From positions 1 through 44,186 of the forward strand of contig JAAZMM010000020.1 of the NCBI GenBank assembly GCA_012798805.1: DNA of 44,186 bases, given 5' to 3'. Of this stretch, positions 26,243-33,833 are shown piece by piece. The translations under genes and the position numbers were made by a program. This DNA comes from Bacteroidales bacterium. GTDB lineage: Bacteria > Bacteroidota > Bacteroidia > Bacteroidales > UBA932. The notes below the pieces were generated by a model, which did no database searches, was not told where the DNA came from, and was given only the letters and a program-made list of their open reading frames with translations. Every line of letters begins with the position of its first letter. Position 1 is the stretch's first letter.

Positions 26243-27550
26243 TCATTTTATAGTTAAAGCTTTTTTTCTCACAATCGTCAGATAGAGACTGCGCACCAGC
26301 AGGTGAACGAAATAGGCCAGATAGAGTGACTGTATGCCGAGTAGAGGCTCAAAGATAATGTAAGTAGCAACAAAGAGCAGGGCAGACCAGATCATGCTAT
26401 TACGCAGTTGAATGGTAGCGGTAGCTCCAATAAAAATACCATCCCAGGTAAAGGCGATGCAGCTCACCACAGGCATAAGCAGCAGCCAGAACAAAAATGG
26501 GGTGGAGGCCTCCACAACTTCAACATTGTCAGTCATAAGCCGGAACATCGGTTTGCCCAGTCCTGCATAGATCAGAGTAGAAATTGCACTTATTGCAAAG
26601 CACCAGATAAAAATCCAGCGTACCGTACTCATCAATGCATCGCTATTTTTCTCTCCAATAAAACGCCCTACAAGCGCTTCACCTGCATAGGCGAACCCAT
26701 CCACAAAATAGGAGTATAGCATCAGAAGCTTCATCATAACCGAACTTACAGCCAGCAGGGTGTCTCCATACCTCGCCGCAATTGAGGTAAACCCGATATA
26801 GATGACCAGCATACAGAAAGAACGGACGAAAAGATTGCCGTTGATCGAGAAAAACCCCTTCATTTTCTTCCACTTGACGCTCGCGCGCACCGATATAAGG
26901 TGGAAATGTTCCTTGAAATTGCAGGTCATCAGGACTATGGCAAGTATGAGCCCACTATATTGCGCCACCACCGTACCGGCGGCAACACCGGCTACCCCCA
27001 TAGGGGTGTAAACGGCAAGGATATAACTGGCCACCACATTGATCACATTGACCGTAATATCGACAGCCATTGGCAGCACGGTATTCTGCATCCCAATAAA
27101 CCATCCCTTGAATACCATCAGCGATAAAGTGGCCGGAGCAGCCCATACCCTGATGAAGAAATATTGCCTTGCGATACTCTCCACTTCAGGTGAGCAAACG
27201 ATCAGAGCAAATGCCGCTTCCACATAGACCCATTGGATGATCCAGATCAGCAGAGCTACCGTCAGGGCGGTAACAATACCTCTGGTAAATGTATCCATCG
27301 CCTCTTTGAAATCCCTCCTGCCGTATGCCTGCGCTGTAATACCACCTGTTCCAACCCTCAAAAACCCCATATTCCAGTAGAGCAGATCGAATAGCATGGA
27401 ACCGATGGCGATACCTCCGATACTTGCGGCATCTCCCAGGTGTCCGGCTATGGCAAGGTCAACTATACCCACGAGGGGTACGGTGATATTTGCCAAAATG
27501 CTCGGCAGAGCCAGACGCAGGATATTTCGGTTAATGCTACCTATTTTCAT
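26243..27550 (-). CDS. MATE-family efflux transporter
   Basis: This 435-residue protein has about 12 membrane helices in two similar halves, the MATE pattern. The N-terminal LALPSILANITVPLVGIVDL and the GGITAQAYGRRD segment after TM2 are typical. MATE proteins export drugs or metabolites by exchange with H+ or Na+; the substrate is unknown. The start overlaps the rsgA stop by 4 bases (ATGA). The DinF/NorM-like branch is possible but cannot be fixed by eye. Confidence 0.92.
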   Translation of the reverse strand: MKIGSINRNILRLALPSILANITVPLVGIVDLAIAGHLGDAASIGGIAIGSMLFDLLYWNMGFLRVGTGGITAQAYGRRDFKEAMDTFTRGIVTALTVALLIWIIQWVYVEAAFALIVCSPEVESIARQYFFIRVWAAPATLSLMVFKGWFIGMQNTVLPMAVDITVNVINVVASYILAVYTPMGVAGVAAGTVVAQYSGLILAIVLMTCNFKEHFHLISVRASVKWKKMKGFFSINGNLFVRSFCMLVIYIGFTSIAARYGDTLLAVSSVMMKLLMLYSYFVDGFAYAGEALVGRFIGEKNSDALMSTVRWIFIWCFAISAISTLIYAGLGKPMFRLMTDNVEVVEASTPFLFWLLLMPVVSCIAFTWDGIFIGATATIQLRNSMIWSALLFVATYIIFEPLLGIQSLYLAYFVHLLVRSLYLTIVRKKALTIK

Positions 27551-28500
27551 CGATATTTGGTCTCCTCTTCGAGCATTCCGAGGTAGGAATTGTATCTTTC
27601 GTATGAGATGCTTCCCTCTTCAAGCGCTTCTTTTACAGCACAGTCAGGTTCATGAGTATGAGTACAGGGCATGAATTTGCAGTTGTCCATCACTCTGAGC
27701 ATCTCAGGGAAATAGGTGCTCAACTCATGAGGTTCGATATCCACCAGTCCGAAGCCGCGAATGCCCGGAGTGTCGATGATGAAACCTCCGCTTTGCAGAG
27801 GATACATCTCGTAGAAGGTAGTAGTATGCCTTCCCTGCAGGTGAGCTTGTGATATTTCTCTGATTTTGGGATCCAGTGTGGGGTCAATAGCGCGGATAAG
27901 GGAGGACTTTCCTACTCCTGACACTCCTGAAAAGAGCGAAACATTGTCGCCATCTTTTCCCTTGCAAAGTTCCCTGATGGGTTCGATACCCTCGCCGGTG
28001 ATAGCGGAAACCTCCATTATGTCGTATCCGGCACCGGAGTAGATACTTTTGAATATCTCCATTTGTTCAAGGGCGAAGCGGTCATAGATATCGACTTTAT
28101 TGATGACCAGCACCACTTTGATGTTATAGGCTTCGCATGTGACCAGAAATCTGTCCACAAAGGCAGGTTTTACCTCCGGAAACTCTATGGTCACAATCAA
28201 AAATACGCGGTCCAGATTGGCAGCAATGATATGAGCCTGACGGGAGAGATTGACCGAGCGGCGGATAAGATAATTGGTGCGGGGAAGTATTTCTTCTATG
28301 GTAGCCAGTGCGTCATCACCGCTGTCGTGAAGAGTGTAACGTACTTTATCTCCTACGGCTATAGGATTGGTGGCAGAGGAATCTCTGAGACGGATCCTGC
28401 CGCGGATGACCGAGGGAAAAGGGTCCCATTCGGGCAGATGCGAGAGCAGATAATGACTGCCCGTGTGTTTGACTACGGTGGCAACAGATGATTTTTCCAT
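27547..28500 (-). CDS. rsgA: Ribosome small subunit-dependent GTPase RsgA
   Basis: This 317-residue circularly permuted GTPase matures the 30S subunit. After an N-terminal OB domain, the G motifs come in permuted order: NKVD (134-137), GVSGVGKS (192-199), DTPG (243-246). A C-terminal zinc site follows with Cys274, Cys279, a His at 281 or 283, and Cys287. I chose the ATG at 28500 because the family starts there; an in-frame ATG at 28533 lies upstream of the -7 box. It is first in rsgA-MATE-GT4. Confidence 0.95.
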   Translation of the reverse strand: MEKSSVATVVKHTGSHYLLSHLPEWDPFPSVIRGRIRLRDSSATNPIAVGDKVRYTLHDSGDDALATIEEILPRTNYLIRRSVNLSRQAHIIAANLDRVFLIVTIEFPEVKPAFVDRFLVTCEAYNIKVVLVINKVDIYDRFALEQMEIFKSIYSGAGYDIMEVSAITGEGIEPIRELCKGKDGDNVSLFSGVSGVGKSSLIRAIDPTLDPKIREISQAHLQGRHTTTFYEMYPLQSGGFIIDTPGIRGFGLVDIEPHELSTYFPEMLRVMDNCKFMPCTHTHEPDCAVKEALEEGSISYERYNSYLGMLEEETKYR

Positions 28501-28504
28501 TGGC

Positions 28505-28513
28505 GCAAAGATA
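28505..28513 (-). promoter_or_regulatory. -7 box of the rsgA operon
   Basis: On the minus strand TATCTTTGC fits TAnnTTTGY and ends 4 bases before the rsgA ATG, so the mRNA should have almost no leader. The opposite-strand box at 28534-28542 is only 20 bases away, so both promoters are unlikely to be occupied at once. Confidence 0.5.
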
Positions 28514-28533
28514 GTAAATTGTCCAAAATCCAT

Positions 28534-28542
28534 TATATTTGT
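28534..28542 (+). promoter_or_regulatory. -7 box of the polyprenyl synthase gene
   Basis: TATATTTGT fits TAnnTTTGY, 26 bases before the ATG at 28569. Confidence 0.5.
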
Positions 28543-28568
28543 AGATCAAAAACCAATTTTTATTATTT

Positions 28569-29546
28569 ATGCTTTCACAAGAGGACATAAAGAATATCAT
28601 AGACAGGAGTATTATAAATCTCGATCTAAAAGGAGAGCCTGAGTCGCTCTACCGGCCGATAGTCTATATGATGTCAGTTGGAGGTAAGCGCATCAGGCCA
28701 CGCCTCTGCCTTACCGTATTCAATCTTTTCAGTGACAATGTCGGCAATGATATCATCTATCCGGCCATTGCTCTCGAGATGTTTCATGAGTTTACACTCA
28801 TTCACGATGATATAATAGACAATTCAGATACCCGTCGCAACCAGCCTACGGTTTTTAAAAAATGGGGTCCCAACAGCGCTATCCTTTCGGGTGATGTAAT
28901 GATGATGTTAGCATGCAAATATATTACATTCTGCAACAAGGAGATCATGCCGGAGGCTATGCGGCTCTTTACCGATACTGCGGTGAAGGTATGCGAGGGT
29001 CAGCAGTTTGATATAGATTTCGAGAAGAAACCCTTTATCACAATGTCCGACTATCTCTCCATGATAGGGCTTAAAACCGGAGTTCTTCTCGGCTGTTCGG
29101 CGGAAATGGGAGCTCTTATCGCAGGTGTTTCCCGGGAGATCCGTGATGCTCTCTATAAGTTTGGCTACCAACTCGGCCTGGCATTTCAGATAGCAGACGA
29201 TTATCTTGATACTTTTGGAGATCAACAGATTTTTGGTAAAAAAATAGGCGGAGATATTATCAATAACAAGAAGACCTGGCTTCAGGTTGAGTGTATCCGT
29301 AGGGCGGAAGGAGCAGACAAGGAGTGTCTTGATATGATTTTGGAGATGGGAGAGGATAGGAGTGAAGAAAAGATCGCTTCGATGCAACAGTTATATATCG
29401 ATCTCGGTATAAAGGATGATGCACGGGAGGCTATTCTGGATTATCACAATAAGGCATTTGAAGCTATTTCCGGTATAGGTTTGAATGAGATACAGACCCA
29501 ACGGCTCCATCAGTTTGCAGAACAACTCATTCATCGTGAAAAATAG
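28569..29546 (+). CDS. Polyprenyl diphosphate synthase
   Basis: This 325-residue all-trans isoprenyl diphosphate synthase elongates allylic diphosphates with IPP. Both aspartate-rich metal sites are present: DDIID at 80-84 (first) and DDYLD at 210-214 (second), with the substrate-binding GGKRIRP at 38-44. Product length (farnesyl, geranylgeranyl or the longer quinone chain) cannot be read from the sequence. It is followed with an 11-base overlap by the U32 peptidase gene. Confidence 0.92.
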   Translation: MLSQEDIKNIIDRSIINLDLKGEPESLYRPIVYMMSVGGKRIRPRLCLTVFNLFSDNVGNDIIYPAIALEMFHEFTLIHDDIIDNSDTRRNQPTVFKKWGPNSAILSGDVMMMLACKYITFCNKEIMPEAMRLFTDTAVKVCEGQQFDIDFEKKPFITMSDYLSMIGLKTGVLLGCSAEMGALIAGVSREIRDALYKFGYQLGLAFQIADDYLDTFGDQQIFGKKIGGDIINNKKTWLQVECIRRAEGADKECLDMILEMGEDRSEEKIASMQQLYIDLGIKDDAREAILDYHNKAFEAISGIGLNEIQTQRLHQFAEQLIHREK

Positions 29547-30771
29547 GGATAACATAGAGGTAATGGCCCCTGCGGGCAATTTTGAGTGCCTTATGGCTGC
29601 CATACAGGGCGGTGCAGATTCGGTTTATTTCGGCATTGACAAGCTGAATATGCGTTCCCATTCGGCCAACAATTTTGCCCTCGAAGATCTCGAGAAGGTT
29701 TGCAATATCTGTCGGGATAATGATGTAAAATCCTATTTGACCCTCAATATCGTGCTTTATGATGAAGATCTGGAGGAGATGAGGGAGATTTTACAGATGG
29801 CAAAAAAGGCGGGTATTACTGCTGTAATTGCATCGGATATGGCCGCTATCATATATGCCCATTCCCTCGGGATGGAGGTACATATCTCTACTCAGCTAAA
29901 TGTTTCCAATGTGGAGGCTTTGCGTTTCTATGCAGAATATGCGGATGTGATAGTACTTGCCAGGGAGCTCAATTTAGAGCAGGTGGCAAAGATAAAGGAG
30001 GCGATAGATCTTGAAAATATCAAGGGTCCTTCGGGCCGTAAGGTGGAAATTGAGATGTTTTGTCACGGTGCTCTCTGCATGGCGATCTCCGGTAAATGCT
30101 ATCTTTCTCTTCATGAGTATGCTGCCTCTGCCAATCGCGGATCATGCTATCAGATTTGTCGTCGCGGATATCGCGTTACCGATCTTGAGACCGGATCCGA
30201 ACTGGAGATTGACAATAAATATATAATGTCTCCTAAGGATCTCTGTACTATTGAGTTTATAGATAAAATCATTAAAGCGGGAGCTACTGTACTGAAGATC
30301 GAAGGACGTGCCCGTTCCTCTGAATATGTCAAGACCGTCACAAGTGCCTATCGTGAGGCAGTGGATGCAGTTCTTGCAGGTAAATATACTCCGGAGCTGG
30401 CTGCATCGCTCAAAGAGCGGCTGGCAACTGTGTTTAACAGAGGTTTCTGGGATGGATATTACCAGGGTGCACGGCTGGGTGAGTGGAGTGATGTTTATGG
30501 AAATAAGGCCACACGCACCAAGACTTATGTCGGTAAGGTGACCAACTATTTTTCAAATGTAGAGGTGGCTGAGATCATGGTATCGACCGGTACCTTTTCA
30601 GTTGGAGATTCGTTGCTCATTACAGGACCGACCACCGGTGTCGTGGAGTATGAGGTCTCTGAGATCAGAGTTGATCTCAGGAATGTAGGTAGCGCAGTAA
30701 AAGGAGATTTGTGTACTATTCCTGTTTCCGAAAAGCTCCGTCGTGGCGACAAAGTCTATTTTTTTCAGTAA
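29536..30771 (+). CDS. U32 family peptidase / tRNA or rRNA hydroxylation-type protein
   Basis: This protein of about 411 residues begins with VKNRDNIEVMAPAGNFE, matching family starts. I therefore propose the GTG at 29536; an in-frame ATG at 29485 lies deep in the upstream gene. The U32 signature is present: EMFCHGALCMAISGKCYLS, then SANRGSCYQICRRGY, giving four or more conserved Cys. Members of this family in E. coli (TrhP/YegQ and RlhA/YdcP) hydroxylate tRNA U34 or 23S rRNA and need an iron-sulfur cluster, so an RNA-modifying role is more likely than proteolysis. It overlaps the polyprenyl synthase by 11 bases. Confidence 0.87.
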   Translation: MKNRDNIEVMAPAGNFECLMAAIQGGADSVYFGIDKLNMRSHSANNFALEDLEKVCNICRDNDVKSYLTLNIVLYDEDLEEMREILQMAKKAGITAVIASDMAAIIYAHSLGMEVHISTQLNVSNVEALRFYAEYADVIVLARELNLEQVAKIKEAIDLENIKGPSGRKVEIEMFCHGALCMAISGKCYLSLHEYAASANRGSCYQICRRGYRVTDLETGSELEIDNKYIMSPKDLCTIEFIDKIIKAGATVLKIEGRARSSEYVKTVTSAYREAVDAVLAGKYTPELAASLKERLATVFNRGFWDGYYQGARLGEWSDVYGNKATRTKTYVGKVTNYFSNVEVAEIMVSTGTFSVGDSLLITGPTTGVVEYEVSEIRVDLRNVGSAVKGDLCTIPVSEKLRRGDKVYFFQ

Positions 30772-30805
30772 CTTTTTCTATTAAATCGTACTTACAGTTA
30801 TTCCA

Positions 30806-30836
30806 GGCAGCATTTTTTTTTGAATTAAATGTTGCC
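30806..30836. terminator. Hairpin after the U32 gene, possible terminator
   Basis: GGCAGCATTT (30806-30815) pairs with AAATGTTGCC (30827-30836), with one G-U pair and a T-rich 11-base loop. No T tract follows on the plus strand, so terminator function is uncertain. Confidence 0.35.
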
Positions 30837-30924
30837 GGTCTCAACTTTTTGCAAATATCCATCAAGCTGTGGAAGTATTTAGTGATTGACTGCGTATATG
30901 TAGTAAGAAGTTTAATAATTTTTG

Positions 30925-30933
30925 TAACTTTGT
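30925..30933 (+). promoter_or_regulatory. -7 box of the rocD-ctlX-TonB receptor operon
   Basis: TAACTTTGT fits TAnnTTTGY and lies 42 bases before the rocD ATG, the only good match in the 204-base gap. No further promoter-like gap occurs until 39347, so it probably drives six genes. Confidence 0.5.
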
Positions 30934-30975
30934 TGATTGTAAACAAATAAAAAAGCATAAAACAGTTCAGGAATT

Positions 30976-32205
30976 ATGGTTATTACTAAAAACGCTCAAA
31001 AATTTATAGATCAGGAAGCAAAATTTGGTGCCCACAATTACAAACCGATGCCGGTAGTCCTTTCAAAGGGAAAAGGTGCATTCGTATGGGATGTTGACGG
31101 AAAAAGATATTTTGATTTTTTGTCAGCCTATTCGGCTGTCAATCAGGGTCACTGTCACCCCAAAATCGTAAAGGCTCTCTGTGACCAGGCAGAGGAGATT
31201 TGTCTCACCTCAAGAGCATTTTACAATGATTGTCTCGGCCCTTATGAAGAGTTTGCAACGAAGTTTTTCGGTTATGACAAGCTTCTTCCTATGAATACAG
31301 GCGCTGAAGCGGTGGAAACCGCCCTTAAACTTGCACGTAAATGGGGTTATGTAAAGAAGGGTATTTCTGAGGACAAAGCCATTATCGTAGTTTGCGAAGG
31401 CAATTTTCATGGTCGCACGATAACTGTAGTATCAATGTCCACAGATCCCGAATCGTATGGTCAGTATGGACCTCTGACTCCCGGTTTTATAAAGATACCT
31501 TACAATGATGTTGCTGCTCTTGAGGATGTTCTCGAGAAGCATGGCAAAGATGTGGCCGCTTTTCTCGTAGAGCCCATTCAAGGGGAGGCAGGTGTAGTGG
31601 TGCCCGATGAGGGTTATCTCAAGAAATGTTATGATGCCTGCAAGCGCCACAATGTGCTTTTTGTTGCTGATGAGATACAGACCGGTATCGCCCGCACAGG
31701 CAAAATGATCTGCTGTGAGCATGAAAATGTCCGCCCCGATATTCTCATTCTTGGAAAATCTCTTTCAGGTGGCGTCCTGCCTGTTTCGGCTGCCTTGGCT
31801 GATGATGATGTAATGCTCACCATCAAGCCCGGTCAGCATGGTTCTACTTACGGAGGATTTCCTCTTGCATCAAAAGTTGCCATAGCAGCTCTTGAGGTGG
31901 TAAGGGATGAAAAACTTTCGGAAAAGGCCGAATATCTTGGTAAGATTTTCAGAGATGAGCTTTCCAAATTCAAATCGCCTTTTATCAAAAAGGTGCGCGG
32001 AAAAGGTCTTCTCAATGCTGTGGTAACCACTCCCGTCAATGGTAAAGAGGCCTGGGATATCTGTCTTAAAATGGCGGAATATGGTCTTATCGCAAAGCAA
32101 ACACATAGACATATCATCCGTTTCGCTCCCCCTCTCGTGATTACCGAAGAGGAGCTTCGCCAGGCAATCGAGATCATTAAAAAAGCATTTAGAGATCTGG
32201 AGTAG
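30976..32205 (+). CDS. rocD: Ornithine--oxo-acid aminotransferase
   Basis: This 409-residue class III PLP aminotransferase moves the delta-amino group of ornithine to 2-oxoglutarate, giving glutamate semialdehyde. The PLP lysine is Lys261 in [13 protein letters not shown]. The [12 protein letters not shown] block binds the cofactor ring, and the N-terminal [14 protein letters not shown] with Tyr22 and the [18 protein letters not shown] stretch fit ornithine aminotransferase over acetylornithine enzymes. It is followed by ctlX after 4 bases, which supplies ornithine from citrulline. Together they would feed glutamate or proline synthesis. Confidence 0.94.
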   Translation: MVITKNAQKFIDQEAKFGAHNYKPMPVVLSKGKGAFVWDVDGKRYFDFLSAYSAVNQGHCHPKIVKALCDQAEEICLTSRAFYNDCLGPYEEFATKFFGYDKLLPMNTGAEAVETALKLARKWGYVKKGISEDKAIIVVCEGNFHGRTITVVSMSTDPESYGQYGPLTPGFIKIPYNDVAALEDVLEKHGKDVAAFLVEPIQGEAGVVVPDEGYLKKCYDACKRHNVLFVADEIQTGIARTGKMICCEHENVRPDILILGKSLSGGVLPVSAALADDDVMLTIKPGQHGSTYGGFPLASKVAIAALEVVRDEKLSEKAEYLGKIFRDELSKFKSPFIKKVRGKGLLNAVVTTPVNGKEAWDICLKMAEYGLIAKQTHRHIIRFAPPLVITEEELRQAIEIIKKAFRDLE

Positions 32206-32209
32206 TTCT

Positions 32210-33136
32210 ATGGCGGGTGTTTCTTTCAGACAGACATCGGGGCGTGTTCTTATGGTACGTCCCTGTTCTTTTGGTTTCAATGTTCAGACCGCGACCAATA
32301 ATGCTTTCCAGCGACGCGGTTTTGAATCAGGAGCTCAGGAGGCTGCATTAAAGGAGTTCGATGCCTTTGTGGCCCTTCTTCGTTCGCATGGTGTGGTGGT
32401 GGATGTGATAGAGGATACTCCGCAGCCCCATACACCTGACTCTATTTTTCCAAACAACTGGTTTTCCACTCACTCGGACGGCACAATGGTGCTTTTCCCG
32501 ATGTGTGCTCCAAATCGGCGTTTGGAACGCAAACAGAGTGTGATGGATCACCTTATTGGTACTTTTGATATACGCAATATTTATGATCTGTCACCCTATG
32601 AGTCTGAAGAGAAGTTTCTTGAAGGGACCGGCAGTATGGTTATTGACCGCGAAGCGGGTATGGTATATGCTTGCCGTTCGCCCCGTACCGACGAGGATGT
32701 GCTGAAGGAATTTTGCAAGCTGTTCGGATGGGATTATTTCCTTTTCGATGCCCTGGATGCGGCAGGGAATGCCATTTATCATACCAATGTAATGATGTGT
32801 GTGGGGAGCCGTTTGGCGGTGGTTTGTCTGGAGAGCATCAGAGATGCTTCGGTCAGAGAGGCACTTGTGCGTTCGCTGGGTGAGAGGGATATCGTGGATA
32901 TTTCGTTTGGGCAAATGGAGAGTTTTGCGGGTAATATGCTCGAGTTGCAACCCCGTGGTAAAGAGAGGCCGCTATTAGTAATGTCGGCAGCTGCCGCAAA
33001 GTCGCTCCGTCAGGAGCAATTGCTTCTGATTGAGTCGCATTGTGATATAGCTTCTCCGGATCTGAATATTATTGAGGCCAATGGCGGAGGATCCGCCCGT
33101 TGTATGCTTGCGGAGATTTTTTATGAAGAAGATTAG
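32210..33136 (+). CDS. ctlX: Citrulline hydrolase of the CtlX type
   Basis: This 308-residue guanidino-group-modifying (pentein-fold) enzyme belongs to the CtlX family, which hydrolyses citrulline to ornithine, CO2 and ammonia. Catalytic elements are visible: Asp in TPDSIFPNNWFSTHSDG, the Glu in FLEGTGSMV, the His in YHTNVMMCVG, and the nucleophile Cys298 in GGGSARCMLAEIF. The last block is near the C-terminus as expected. It lies between rocD and an exported protein it overlaps by 14 bases. Arginine or agmatine deiminase is less likely on overall pattern. Confidence 0.86.
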   Translation: MAGVSFRQTSGRVLMVRPCSFGFNVQTATNNAFQRRGFESGAQEAALKEFDAFVALLRSHGVVVDVIEDTPQPHTPDSIFPNNWFSTHSDGTMVLFPMCAPNRRLERKQSVMDHLIGTFDIRNIYDLSPYESEEKFLEGTGSMVIDREAGMVYACRSPRTDEDVLKEFCKLFGWDYFLFDALDAAGNAIYHTNVMMCVGSRLAVVCLESIRDASVREALVRSLGERDIVDISFGQMESFAGNMLELQPRGKERPLLVMSAAAAKSLRQEQLLLIESHCDIASPDLNIIEANGGGSARCMLAEIFYEED

Positions 33137-33833
33137 GTTATTATTTCTGATCACCCTGCTGTACTCTTCCTTCTGTGGAGCAGAGGCTCAATCCACAATT
33201 TACGAAAAATATGCGCAGGAAGCGGGTGATGCGCTTATGATCTATCGCGGGCGCAAGGCTATGCACTACTCTTTTCAATTTAACGGGACCTTCTACTGGG
33301 AGAGATCGGAGTTTATGAAGGGAGATGTGGTTTATAATGGCAAAAAATATAAGGATCTTTTGCTCAATATTGATGCAAATCTACAGCTGCTGATGGTAAA
33401 ACATCCTGCCAATGCTCTTACCGTGGTGCTCAATCCTACCTGCCTGACCTCATTTAATATTGGTGAAAAGCAATTTATCAATCGTGATGAGGGCATTTTT
33501 GAGGTAATCCGGGATGGAAAAGTTGCTCTTTTGCGTCAGATTACCAGAAAATTTTCTCAAAACATACATTTGAAAAATGGAGAGGAGATAGGCTATTACG
33601 ACCCCGATTTCAAAGAGAATGTATTCCATTATTTTAAATATGAATCCACATTATATTGTCTCAAAGATGATGTATTGACCCCAATTAAGAGCGGTCGCGA
33701 TATCCTTAATTACTTCCCTTATCACAAAAGGCAGTTAAGGGTATTGATCAGAAGGGCCAATATTTCTCCCAAAAGAAACCTTGAAGAGTATTGTTTAAGA
33801 GTAATCGGTTATGTTGAAAGTACGCTCGAATAG
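33123..33833 (+). CDS. Conserved exported protein upstream of a TonB receptor
   Basis: This 236-residue protein has a signal peptide (MKKIRLLFLITLLYSSFCG, cut near AEAQ). The rest is beta-rich with the string GKKYKDLLLNIDANLQLLMV, a Phe-Ile-Asn-Arg turn, then YYDPDFKENVFHYFKYEST and a Lys/Arg-rich C-terminal helix pair ending in SPKRNLEEYCLRVIGY. I recognise this as a Bacteroidota family of unknown function usually beside TonB receptors. The ATG at 33123 is preferred over upstream starts as it gives a proper signal peptide. It overlaps ctlX by 14 bases and the receptor by 23, so translation is probably coupled. Confidence 0.8.
   Translation: MKKIRLLFLITLLYSSFCGAEAQSTIYEKYAQEAGDALMIYRGRKAMHYSFQFNGTFYWERSEFMKGDVVYNGKKYKDLLLNIDANLQLLMVKHPANALTVVLNPTCLTSFNIGEKQFINRDEGIFEVIRDGKVALLRQITRKFSQNIHLKNGEEIGYYDPDFKENVFHYFKYESTLYCLKDDVLTPIKSGRDILNYFPYHKRQLRVLIRRANISPKRNLEEYCLRVIGYVESTLE

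Noticed and set aside
29485-29535. The ATG at 29485 as the start of the U32 gene
   Set aside because: The 17 extra codons lie entirely inside the polyprenyl synthase gene and do not match the family N-terminus, which begins at the GTG at 29536.
30976-33136. rocD as acetylornithine aminotransferase and ctlX as arginine deiminase in an arginine biosynthesis or ADI cluster
   Set aside because: No other arginine-biosynthetic or ADI-pathway genes are nearby, and the sequence patterns fit ornithine aminotransferase and CtlX better.
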